Source: a virus. Taken from it: 30,399 nucleotides of DNA. Positions within the stretch are counted from its first letter, which is position 1; each line of letters begins with the position of its first letter. Under the pieces are notes generated by a model. That model saw nothing but the letters and a program-made list of their open reading frames with translations. It made no database searches and had not been told where the DNA came from. The position numbers and the translations under genes are program-made. Below are positions 21,098 to 28,679 of this stretch, in pieces. The stretch lies in the IMG/VR virus record IMGVR_UViG_3300042691_000990, positions 1-30,399 of that record; one strand, given 5' to 3'.

Positions 21098-23239
21098 TTA
21101 CCTCGAAACTGGTACGCCTCGGTTGGCTGATTGATAAGCCGCCCAAATCGTGTTCTTATTCTTTGCCAAAAACTGTGTGCCGCTTTGTGTGTCAATGGCG
21201 TTCATGCTTGCAATATATGGTCCGTTGTAGTTGATGGTTTGACCTCCACCCATTGAACTTGCAAGCTGATTGTTTGGAATGATTGTGCCTGACATTCTTG
21301 GCGCAAATATTTCGGGTCCACGCTCACCAACTAAATAACTTGAGCCGCCGCTAACTGAACCGCCTGATGCTCTGCCGCCACTTAACCCTAATTCACCCAA
21401 ACTCATACCTGTGTTGTTAGTTGAAACCATACCGCCGCTACCACCGCCAAACAAGCCGCCAAGCATATCCATAATGCCGCCACCACCACCACCGCCTTTC
21501 AGCGACTTAAACATATCCATCATTTTGGCTTTTGACTCAAGATAAATTAACTCCTGAATCATGTTTCTGACTAAATCTTTAAAGTTTACTTTTCCAGTTT
21601 GCACAAATTGACGCAAAGCACTATCCATACTGCTCATTAAAGAATTGAATGCAGTCTTACCCATTTCCATTCGGGTCGGCATATCTCGCACAAACTCATC
21701 AAAGCCTTTTGTGAATCCATCTGCCATCGTGCCTTCGCGTGATTGACGCGTAATGTCTAGAGCGTCTTTTGCTTGTTGAATAGCCCTGTCTCGCAGTTTG
21801 TTGTTTTCTTCTAATGCCTTTGTTTTTTCATGCTCATTCATTGTTGCAAATGTAGCAATCTGATATTCTTGCTCTGCGTATTGAGCGCGAATACTCATAA
21901 CGTCTTGCGCGTACTTAACTTCTTCGGAGCGCAAATCTTTAAATTGAGAAAGCAATAAAAGATTGGCTCTATCAAAATCTAGTTGCTGGCTTTGTAACCG
22001 ATTGCCTTGCAATATAGATTGATAGGTTTGGTCTTTTAATAACTGCAAATCTTCTTCAGCTTTCAGCCTGCTAATATCCACATCAAGTTCTTTTAGACTT
22101 AATCTGTAATTTGCTTCTGAAAGTTTTTGCGCTTCTTCAATGCTTTTGTTAATCCGCTTGTACCAATCTTCCCTTATCTTGTCTGCGGCGGCTTGTGCCT
22201 TAGTATCAACGCCGATTGTTGTTTGTCGGACAACTGCATCACTACCTACTGCTGGTCTGCCGCCTTTAGGGTAAACATCCGTGCGGATGCCGCGTCTACC
22301 GCCGCTTAAATCGCTGTCAAATTGTGCCTGTGCTTTTCTTTGGTTTTCCAAAAACCTTACATATTCTTCATTTAATTTTTTTACTTCTGCATAACCAGCG
22401 GCAGATTCGCCGTAGGTTTGCATGATTAAGGAAGTGCCAGCAATCTTTTCAAAACCTTTGCCCAAAGCCTCTATTGCTTGTCCTGCGCTGAATGCGTTGC
22501 TTGCAATAGAGTTAAACAATTTGTTCAGCATTGTCAGCTTGGGAAATGCCTCTGCTGACATTTGGTTATTGATTGCACTCAGGCTCGGACCAAGTGCTTC
22601 AACAAAAGCTAATTGCAATTTGCGGATTATTTTTTCAAAGTTATCCCAAGTCTTTGCACCTTCTTTTACAGCATCAATTTGTTGCCTTGTTGCGGTACTT
22701 GTGCTTTGCATTTGCTGTGCAAATGTATCTAACGCAACACCCTTGGCGGCTTTGGAGAATAAATCCATCCCCCTTGCGCCTCGCGTAACTTGGTCTTCAA
22801 TGCCTTCTAAACCTTTTAATGCTTTGCCTAGCAATTCTTCTTGCGATAAAGTGCCTAAATCTTTAAATGAAATGCCAACAGCTTTGAACGCCTTTTGTGC
22901 TTCAAAAGAACCGCTTGCCGCTGTATCAATAAATTTTGTAAATGCTGACAACATCACGCCAGCTTTTTCTGCCGAGCCGCCGCTTGCGTCTAATGCTGAC
23001 CGCAGTTTAATTACAGTATCAATGGCAACATCGTTTGCTTGTGCTACATCTTGTACATCATCGGCAAATTTAAGAGCCGCTACGGACATTGCCGTTAAAG
23101 CAGTTGCGCCAATCTTGCCGTACTGGATTGCGCCTTCCGCAAATTGCTTTAAATTCTTTTCGGCTTTGTTTATGCCCGAAACAAATTCAGCGGCATCAAG
23201 TCCGAGAACTACACCAAGCCGCCCAAGCATATTAGCCAT
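21098..23239 (-). CDS. tail tape measure protein
   Basis: The 713-residue protein starts NMLGRLGVVLGLDAAEFVSGINKAEKNL, a lambda-H/phage TMP opening. A long helical and Ala-rich body follows (coiled-coil at about 365-490: EEDLQLLKD, EEVKYAQDVM), then a glycine-rich GGGGGGGIMDMLGGLFGGG and a SGGRASGGSVSGGSSYLVGE segment near 620-650. The C-terminal part is TMP-like. Using about 0.15 nm per residue, the tail would be near 107 nm. It starts after GGGGTAAAAA and overlaps the chaperone frame by 8 bases. Confidence 0.93.
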   Translation of the reverse strand: MANMLGRLGVVLGLDAAEFVSGINKAEKNLKQFAEGAIQYGKIGATALTAMSVAALKFADDVQDVAQANDVAIDTVIKLRSALDASGGSAEKAGVMLSAFTKFIDTAASGSFEAQKAFKAVGISFKDLGTLSQEELLGKALKGLEGIEDQVTRGARGMDLFSKAAKGVALDTFAQQMQSTSTATRQQIDAVKEGAKTWDNFEKIIRKLQLAFVEALGPSLSAINNQMSAEAFPKLTMLNKLFNSIASNAFSAGQAIEALGKGFEKIAGTSLIMQTYGESAAGYAEVKKLNEEYVRFLENQRKAQAQFDSDLSGGRRGIRTDVYPKGGRPAVGSDAVVRQTTIGVDTKAQAAADKIREDWYKRINKSIEEAQKLSEANYRLSLKELDVDISRLKAEEDLQLLKDQTYQSILQGNRLQSQQLDFDRANLLLLSQFKDLRSEEVKYAQDVMSIRAQYAEQEYQIATFATMNEHEKTKALEENNKLRDRAIQQAKDALDITRQSREGTMADGFTKGFDEFVRDMPTRMEMGKTAFNSLMSSMDSALRQFVQTGKVNFKDLVRNMIQELIYLESKAKMMDMFKSLKGGGGGGGIMDMLGGLFGGGSGGMVSTNNTGMSLGELGLSGGRASGGSVSGGSSYLVGERGPEIFAPRMSGTIIPNNQLASSMGGGQTINYNGPYIASMNAIDTQSGTQFLAKNKNTIWAAYQSANRGVPVSR

Positions 23240-23597
23240 TTTTTACCCCAAATCTTTCTGCGGAAAAACCCGGCGCTTGGCTCATAAACGCAAGCAGTTG
23301 GTCGTTAGCTTGCTGTTTCACTTGTTCATCAGTCAATGGCGGGTAGATGTAATCATACGCATTACCAAGAATGTTGGCTAGTTTATAAGCTGGTGAACCT
23401 GATGCTCTCATGTAGTTAAACACGCCATTGGTCAGGCTTCCAAGCGTGTTAAGCAAGCCATAATTTCCAATCAATCCGTCAGCGTACATGGTCTGCAAAT
23501 TCCCCATTGTTATGTCATCAAACTCCGCTATCGTGTCATGTGTATGCCCATTGAAAATCATCGCGGTGATGACTTGCGTTTTCAATGAGCCAATTAG
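23232..23597 (-). CDS. tail assembly chaperone T part (read by -1 frameshift)
   Basis: The 121-residue continuation follows the slippery site in the -1 frame. It has no good ATG start of its own: a TTG at 23585 lacks a clear ribosome site. Reading CTA ATT GGC TCA TTG gives LIGSLKTQV, then MIFNGHTHDTIAEFDDI. By analogy to lambda G/GT it would be made only as a 283-residue GT fusion. It ends 8 bases inside the tape-measure gene. Confidence 0.75.
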   Translation of the reverse strand, partial: LIGSLKTQVITAMIFNGHTHDTIAEFDDITMGNLQTMYADGLIGNYGLLNTLGSLTNGVFNYMRASGSPAYKLANILGNAYDYIYPPLTDEQVKQQANDQLLAFMSQAPGFSAERFGVKNG

Positions 23598-24082
23598 TTT
23601 CCCCTTGCTTCCTTGTATGTCGGGCTGATTGCTTCAACAATCTTTTCAATCATTTGGCTTTGCACCGACATGGGAAACTCTGCTTCAATTTCCTCATATG
23701 TTAAGTCAGCTAATGATTGGTCAGGCACTTCAGGAATTAACAGTTTAAAAAACTCTGTAATTTTTATTTGCGTCTGCACTTTGGTCTTGGCAGATTCACG
23801 CAAAGAACGACCTTCAACAATCACATCATCTTCTGTAAAGACAAAGATGCTTTCATTTGCAGGATTGTCTTTGAACTCCATCAATGGGTCTGTGATGGTC
23901 TTGTATTCTTTTTCTATGGCTTCGGGGCTTGGCTCTTGGATGCGCTTGTAAATCTCATCTGATTCATGCACATACGGCACACGCACCCGAAAGGTGTGAC
24001 CACCTAATTCAAATTTGCGAGTAAAAATTTTCTCTTTGTTTTCTTCGTACTTCTTGCCAAAGGCATCTGCAAATCGTGTCAT
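23594..24082 (-). CDS. tail assembly chaperone G-like
   Basis: The 162-residue protein starts at ATG 24082 with AGAGGAC upstream. Upstream in-frame starts (MLKKLLTD, 24154) would overlap the HK97-gp10 gene and lack a site. It includes FELGGHTFRVRVPYVHESDE and ESIFVFTEDDVIVEGRSL, typical of siphovirus chaperone G, which guides tape-measure folding. It ends TYKEARGN just before TAA, with a slippery heptamer across the last two codons. Confidence 0.78.
   Translation of the reverse strand: MTRFADAFGKKYEENKEKIFTRKFELGGHTFRVRVPYVHESDEIYKRIQEPSPEAIEKEYKTITDPLMEFKDNPANESIFVFTEDDVIVEGRSLRESAKTKVQTQIKITEFFKLLIPEVPDQSLADLTYEEIEAEFPMSVQSQMIEKIVEAISPTYKEARGN
23597..23603 (-). other. -1 frameshift slippery site GGGAAAC
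   Basis: On the minus strand, the last codons before the TAA (23596-23594) are AGG GGA AAC, containing G GGA AAC, a canonical X XXY YYZ slippery site. It is one base different from the lambda G/GT site GGGAAAG. Slipping enters the T frame, which is open for 121 codons. No strong downstream hairpin was checked. Confidence 0.75.
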
Positions 24083-24083
24083 G

Positions 24084-24632
24084 TTATGTCCTCTTAAATG
24101 CTTGTATTCTTCTTGCCAAAATTTGCCCAAGTCTGTTAACAGTTTCTTGAGCATTACTTTCTAAAGCTGGTCGCAGATATGGATGCGGTGGATTCTTTGC
24201 CGAGCCAAACTCTTGCGACATTGCGCGAGCATCGCTTTCAATTCCCTTAAATGCTTGCGCTTGCTCTTTAGTTGCGCCCATTTTTATAAGACGCTTTCTT
24301 GCCCTTAACAAGCCTTTGCCTTCACTCATCGCCGCTAACTTTTTACCTGATGCCGTAGTTACAGCCGCAATCACAGTATCAGTTTGCGTTATGTATTTGC
24401 TTCGTCTATCTCGTTTGGTTGGTCGCCGCGCTTCTACCAACAAAGACAAACGCAAGCCGCCAGTATCTTCGGGGGCTCGTCTTTGTGCGTCTGATAGAAC
24501 TGGTTTTAAAGCCTCACGCACCGCTGGCACAAGCACTTTGCTGGTTGCTTTTTTGTCGCCAATTTCTGTCGCTAATTGGTCAAAAGCTAACGCAACATCG
24601 CCGATGCCTTCCAGCTTTATGGTGACACCCAC
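24084..24632 (-). CDS. HK97 gp10-like tail-component protein
   Basis: The 182-residue protein has VTIKLEGIGDVALAFDQL at the start, LKPVLSDAQRRAPEDTGGLRLSL and a C-terminal NPPHPYLRPALESNAQETV block, a good match to HK97 gp10/tail-completion family proteins that join head to tail. GTG 24632 is used, with GGAG upstream. It abuts the G-like gene by one base. Confidence 0.85.
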   Translation of the reverse strand: MGVTIKLEGIGDVALAFDQLATEIGDKKATSKVLVPAVREALKPVLSDAQRRAPEDTGGLRLSLLVEARRPTKRDRRSKYITQTDTVIAAVTTASGKKLAAMSEGKGLLRARKRLIKMGATKEQAQAFKGIESDARAMSQEFGSAKNPPHPYLRPALESNAQETVNRLGQILARRIQAFKRT

Positions 24633-24633
24633 T

Positions 24634-24873
24634 TCAGATTCTCCAAGCGCCGGGTTTTACAAGTCGATGAAACAGCAATTCGTTAAGTTCTTTTGCATAT
24701 TCCACCACTTGTTCAGGTGTCATGGTGTCAGCGTGACGCGCCGCTATTTCATGCGCCAAGCTGACTGCTGTCATTTTTTGTTGGGTAAAGCCAAACCAAT
24801 CCTTTCGGTGTTCTGCTTGGCTTACCAAAAACCCTAACAAATCTTGTGTGTTCTGTATTGTCGTGTCTGTCAT
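24634..24873 (-). CDS. small tail-region hypothetical protein
   Basis: The 79-residue protein starts at ATG 24873 (site AGAAGAATAAAA). It is helical: TQDLLGFLVSQAEHRKDWFGF and TPEQVVEYAKELNELLFHRL. It occurs between the tail tube and gp10-like genes. No family is recognised. Confidence 0.65.
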   Translation of the reverse strand: MTDTTIQNTQDLLGFLVSQAEHRKDWFGFTQQKMTAVSLAHEIAARHADTMTPEQVVEYAKELNELLFHRLVKPGAWRI

Positions 24874-24875
24874 TT

Positions 24876-25085
24876 TTATTCTTCTGTTTGTGGTGTTTCT
24901 TGTATGACTTGCGCCACAGGGTTGTATCTTGCAAGAACTGTTAAGCAAACAAATTCTGTTGTATCAGGCTTTGCCTTGGCAAGAGCCGTTGCCACTTCGC
25001 TGGCTTTCACTTCCAACCCTTGAGCAACTAAGTCCAAGGATTGATAAGTAGTAGCCAACACTTCAACAGCGTCAGCGACTTTCAT
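24876..25085 (-). CDS. small hypothetical protein
   Basis: The 69-residue protein overlaps the previous stop by one base (TAATG). It begins MKVADAVEVLATTYQSLDLVAQGLE and is helical with an acidic end. It lies in the tail module. The role is unknown; a chaperone-like role is possible. Confidence 0.6.
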   Translation of the reverse strand: MKVADAVEVLATTYQSLDLVAQGLEVKASEVATALAKAKPDTTEFVCLTVLARYNPVAQVIQETPQTEE

Positions 25086-25597
25086 TAGGAATTACTCCAG
25101 CCGTATTGGTTGCCGCGAGGATGGATGGTGAACACACACTTGGCTTCCGCGCCGGGCTGTGCGTCAATCTGAAACTGACCCACACGACCATTAAAAGCAT
25201 AAGCCACAGTATTCGTTCCATCATAAGCCGCCACCACATAAGTGCGGTCTACCAAGCCCGAATACGCATCAGCGCGAATCAACAACAGACCAGCATCCGA
25301 GGGATTCCATGCCGCTGTGATGGTCATGGATGTTGGTGCTGATTGAGTTGGTATCTTGTCGCTTTGGCGTGAGCCTGCAACCATAAAGTTAGCCACCGCA
25401 TCATCTTGACCAAATGCGGGTACTGCTTCCACATTTAATGCTGTACCTGATGCGCCTGTGCCGCCAGCAGTTGTGCCGACCAGCGTAGCAACTTGCGCTG
25501 TCCAAACAGCTAAGTTTGCGGTAGTGAATGGGGATGCGCTTGTTTGCATCCACATTGAGGCTACAAAGCCCGGTAAGACTTTTGAGGGTAATGCCAT
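25085..25597 (-). CDS. major tail tube protein paralog B
   Basis: The 170-residue protein begins ALPSKVLPGFVASMWMQ. It shares VPAFGQDDAVANFMVAGSRQ, NPSD, DAYSGLVDRTY, RVGQFQIDAQPGAEAK and HPRGNQYGW with its upstream paralog, and so is a second tail tube protein. Its variable region (residues about 22-55) contains a TAGGTGASGTA insertion. Start after AGGAGAATCAAAA. It lies 15 bases after the paralog. Confidence 0.85.
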   Translation of the reverse strand: MALPSKVLPGFVASMWMQTSASPFTTANLAVWTAQVATLVGTTAGGTGASGTALNVEAVPAFGQDDAVANFMVAGSRQSDKIPTQSAPTSMTITAAWNPSDAGLLLIRADAYSGLVDRTYVVAAYDGTNTVAYAFNGRVGQFQIDAQPGAEAKCVFTIHPRGNQYGWSNS

Positions 25598-25612
25598 TTT
25601 TGATTCTCCTGA

Positions 25613-26107
25613 TTAAGCTGTGTTTGTCCAACCATACTGATTGCCGCGAGGGTGCAGAGTGAAAATTGCTTTTGCTTCTGCGCCGGGTTGGGCATCAATT
25701 TGGAACTGTCCTACGCGAGCATTAAAGGCGTAATTAACTGTGCCTGTACCATCGGTAGCTTGTACGATATAAGTGCGGTCAACAAGCCCTGAGTAAGCAT
25801 CGCCACGCACCAGCAACAATACTGAATCGCTTGGATTCCAAGCCACAGTAATTGTCATTGAAGTGGGTGCGCTTTGTGTTGGAATTTTGTCCGACTGACG
25901 CGAGCCAGCCACCATAAAATTGGCAACAGCATCGTCTTGTCCGAATGCTGGCACGGCTTCCACTTGCAACAAATTGCCGCTGATAGTAAGCGGAGAAACG
26001 CTTGCAATCAACGAAAGCTGTGCGGTGGTCAAAGGTGTTGGTGTTGCGCTTGGTTGCACATACAGCGAGGCGGTAAAGCCGGGTAAAACTTTCGTTGGTA
26101 AAGGCAT
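25613..26107 (-). CDS. major tail tube protein paralog A
   Basis: The 164-residue protein begins PLPTKVLPGFTASLYVQP. It is conserved with the next gene over most of its length (see the paralog), which suggests a tandem duplication of the tail tube gene. The beta-rich sequence and place between the head-tail joining genes and the chaperone support a tail-tube subunit. It starts after GGAAGGAAACGAA. Confidence 0.85.
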   Translation of the reverse strand: MPLPTKVLPGFTASLYVQPSATPTPLTTAQLSLIASVSPLTISGNLLQVEAVPAFGQDDAVANFMVAGSRQSDKIPTQSAPTSMTITVAWNPSDSVLLLVRGDAYSGLVDRTYIVQATDGTGTVNYAFNARVGQFQIDAQPGAEAKAIFTLHPRGNQYGWTNTA

Positions 26108-26140
26108 TTCGTTTCCTTCCGATTGATTGCTGAACTTGTC

Positions 26141-26560
26141 TTATGTTGGAATGTCCAAGGTGCAGTCTAAAAAGACTTCGCCAAGTTTTTCTTCGTTGTT
26201 ATAGCTGTTGTATAGCCAAGTCACATCTGCTTTGGCAATCCAAAAACCATTTGTCACACCGCCAAACAAACCACTATATCCATGCAAGGATTGTAGTATT
26301 TGATTGGAAATTGTGAAACCATCTTCTATGACTTGCGTAAAAATACTGATTTGGAAAGTTGGGCGGTCAATGCTTTTATTTGATTGAGTTTGTCCAGTAA
26401 AAACTTCTTGATGAACATTTCTTAACATCCAAGTTATGAACTTTGGCTCAATGGCAAAGTTGCGGTTAAAGGTGGCATAGACAGGCACAGGCGTGACTAT
26501 GCTTTGCAGTTGGAACTGAATCGCTTTGGAATATTGGACTGGATTCTGTTGTGTAGCCAT
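26141..26560 (-). CDS. tail terminator-like protein
   Basis: The 139-residue protein has PVYATFNRNFAIEPKFITWMLRN and IFTQVIEDGFTISNQIL. Located between the head-tail joining protein and the tail tube, it occupies the tail-terminator/completion slot of siphoviruses. It overlaps the preceding stop by one base. The fold is not shown. Confidence 0.6.
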   Translation of the reverse strand: MATQQNPVQYSKAIQFQLQSIVTPVPVYATFNRNFAIEPKFITWMLRNVHQEVFTGQTQSNKSIDRPTFQISIFTQVIEDGFTISNQILQSLHGYSGLFGGVTNGFWIAKADVTWLYNSYNNEEKLGEVFLDCTLDIPT

Positions 26561-26901
26561 TACACCGCCACCACAGGGTCACTACGCACACAAGTTAATT
26601 GTGCAAATTGTCGGTCATTTGTTTCACGCACATTGTCAACACGCCAATCGTAGCCGCGCCAATTTATTGAATATGCGTTTTGATTGTCAACAATTAATTT
26701 TATGTTTGGTGTGTAGTTAACAGTCATTTGCACAATGTCTGTATACACCCTGTATTTGTCAGATATACGAACAGAATTTGCTACATCCGCAATAGTTGCG
26801 CGAGTACGAAACCAAAGTGTTTGCGTTGTGCTTTGTTCGCCAAAGTCACTCTTGCCAAATGACAAAGTGTTAACGGCAATGTTTTCGTAACGCTTAACCA
26901 T
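26560..26901 (-). CDS. head-tail joining (head closure) protein
   Basis: The 113-residue protein is beta-rich: ENIAVNTLSFGKSDFGEQ, LWFRTRATIADVAN, DIVQMTVNYTPN and NWRGYDWRVDNVRETNDRQF. This is consistent with the SPP1 gp16/HK97 gp8-like head-closure fold. It follows the connector gene directly (TAAATG). Confidence 0.7.
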   Translation of the reverse strand: MVKRYENIAVNTLSFGKSDFGEQSTTQTLWFRTRATIADVANSVRISDKYRVYTDIVQMTVNYTPNIKLIVDNQNAYSINWRGYDWRVDNVRETNDRQFAQLTCVRSDPVVAV

Positions 26902-27576
26902 TTACATCACCAATGGTTTGTAAGGTCGTAGCAATGTAGAAACACCAAATGGTATTTCTGATTTTGCGCCTACTGTATCTCCGACAGTTGAACGATTGTT
27001 GTAAAGATGCGTGAACAATAATAAGCCAGCTTGCTTGACTACTGGATACAGCGCAATCGGGTTTACAGGGCTAACATACTCACAGGACACAGGGCTTGTC
27101 ATGTTGCTGTTTAAATCGCTTGGAAGCGTTTGTAACACCACTTTATTGCCTGAGTTGTCGTAGTAGTATGTCGATGACGAAACAGTTGTTAAAACAGGCG
27201 GTGTGGCATCATTGAAATACTTAACATTTGTGATGGTCACGCCGCTTGCTGGTGTTGCGTTATTTTGCGAGACTTCGGGCAAATCTAAGGACAAAGGCGT
27301 TCCATACAAACTTGTGGCGTTGTAGTACACGCGATAGCTTGTGGCAAAAATACTCATGCCCAAATAATCTTCAATGGCTTGGCGAGTTGCCAATTCCAAA
27401 CTGCTTAAGTAAGTGTCTTGGCTTGTATCGTCAAACAAGTTAAGTTGTTGGCGAATCTCGGCAAGTGTCAGCCATGCGGTTGTGTTGTCCCGCGCAATCT
27501 GTTCAAACTTTTCATAATTGAACGGATTGCGGGTTGGCGCACCAATGGTTAAATAGCCAAGTTGGTCAACAGACAT
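26902..27576 (-). CDS. gp6-like head-tail connector
   Basis: The 224-residue protein has the gp6 pattern: AWLTLAEIRQQLNLFDDTS, SSLELATRQAIEDYLGMSIF, and a C-terminal VVKQAGLLLFTHLYNNR. HK97 gp6-like connectors dock below the portal. It lies just downstream of the second capsid gene. A Thr-rich insert near 105-140 separates the helices. Confidence 0.85.
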   Translation of the reverse strand: MSVDQLGYLTIGAPTRNPFNYEKFEQIARDNTTAWLTLAEIRQQLNLFDDTSQDTYLSSLELATRQAIEDYLGMSIFATSYRVYYNATSLYGTPLSLDLPEVSQNNATPASGVTITNVKYFNDATPPVLTTVSSSTYYYDNSGNKVVLQTLPSDLNSNMTSPVSCEYVSPVNPIALYPVVKQAGLLLFTHLYNNRSTVGDTVGAKSEIPFGVSTLLRPYKPLVM

Positions 27577-27578
27577 GG

Positions 27579-28613
27579 TTAGACACCAACCAAACGGATG
27601 CCAGCAAAGGGGTCGCGCACAGTAGAAACCAATCGTTTCTCTGCGTACAAAGTTATAAAGCCGGGCGTAGTTTGCTCAAACGCTTGCACGTTCATTTCTT
27701 CCACATCGGCAATGGTCACAAAGTTTGTCCAGTTTGCTAAGTACACGCTGAAATTACCAGCGCCAACAGTTTGCATATATGGATTTGCAATCACAGGAAA
27801 GCCAAAAATATTTTTTATTGCACCGCCCTCATTACTGCCCACTTCAGCAAATTCTCTGATTGCGGCTGTACCCGGTCCAAGGTTACGCAAGTCATGAATT
27901 GTTTGTGGGTGCATCATCCAAGCCGTATTGGGCAAATTCCAGTATTGAGCAGGAAACAATCGCGCCATATCTGTAAGGTCTGCATAACTAATTGCCGCCG
28001 CCGCTTGTGTGTAAGTTGCAATGCTATGAATGCCGTTTGTGATTGCTGTGCCACTTGTGCCATAAGCAGAAGCCGCCGCAGTCGTGTACATATTCAGACC
28101 ACGCAAACCATCTACGCCGCCAGTTGTGGTGGTTGTAGAGCCTGCTTGGTCATTGTTAATAATCATTGAATTGGCTTCTTGTGTGCCAAATTCTTGAAAC
28201 AAGTCCTGCACCAAAGTTTCATCTAAATAATTTACATCAGTTAAAACAGCAGAACGGATTGGTAGTTGCGCTGTAATCACGCGAGTTGGTATTTGCCAAA
28301 TGCTTGTGTTTGTGTTGGGTGTTCCGCTATCAGGCGTGAACGTGTAACCCCAAGGGTTAGCCTGTGTAGTTGCGTTACCAGTTTTTGCAACAAACTGCAC
28401 CGCGCTTTGACCGCTACGGACAACTTGTCTTGCAACTTGACGCAATGGGTTAGCAAAACGCAACGCGGCAAACGCATCATCGAATAAAGTGCGACCACCA
28501 ATATTGTTTCCTGACCCTGTAATAGCAGACGCTTCACGCAAGTCAATCTTGACTTTATCGCCTGTTTCAATTGTTTGCTTAATACCAGTAAGGATTCGTT
28601 CGGTGATGCTCAT
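27579..28613 (-). CDS. second HK97-type major capsid protein (no delta domain)
   Basis: The 344-residue protein starts at ATG 28613 (GGAAAACAAA). TTG 28625 gives no better site. It lacks the N-terminal coiled-coil scaffold of the upstream paralog but has the same HK97 body: FANPLRQVARQVV, NNDQAGSTT, GVDGLRGLN, and TTPGFITLYAEKRL near the end. A terminator separates the two genes. It may be a minor capsomer, vertex protein or replacement copy. Confidence 0.88.
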   Translation of the reverse strand: MSITERILTGIKQTIETGDKVKIDLREASAITGSGNNIGGRTLFDDAFAALRFANPLRQVARQVVRSGQSAVQFVAKTGNATTQANPWGYTFTPDSGTPNTNTSIWQIPTRVITAQLPIRSAVLTDVNYLDETLVQDLFQEFGTQEANSMIINNDQAGSTTTTTGGVDGLRGLNMYTTAAASAYGTSGTAITNGIHSIATYTQAAAAISYADLTDMARLFPAQYWNLPNTAWMMHPQTIHDLRNLGPGTAAIREFAEVGSNEGGAIKNIFGFPVIANPYMQTVGAGNFSVYLANWTNFVTIADVEEMNVQAFEQTTPGFITLYAEKRLVSTVRDPFAGIRLVGV

Positions 28614-28643
28614 TTTGTTTTCCAAAAAAGGTTGCTAAAAAAA

Positions 28644-28667
28644 GGTGGAGGTTTTTACGCCTCCACC
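28644..28667 (-). terminator. intrinsic terminator between capsid genes
   Basis: On the minus strand, an 8-bp perfect stem GGTGGAGG/CCTCCACC (28667-28660 with 28651-28644) with an eight-base loop is followed by seven U. It lies after the long capsid gene and before the short capsid gene, so it should raise capsid mRNA over downstream genes. Confidence 0.85.
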
Positions 28668-28679
28668 CAAGGGCAACGA

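Noticed and set aside
22422-23381. 319-codon open frame on the plus strand
   Set aside because: It lies antisense to the tape-measure gene, has a low-complexity composition mirrored from it, and has no ribosome site. It is a shadow of the tape-measure gene.
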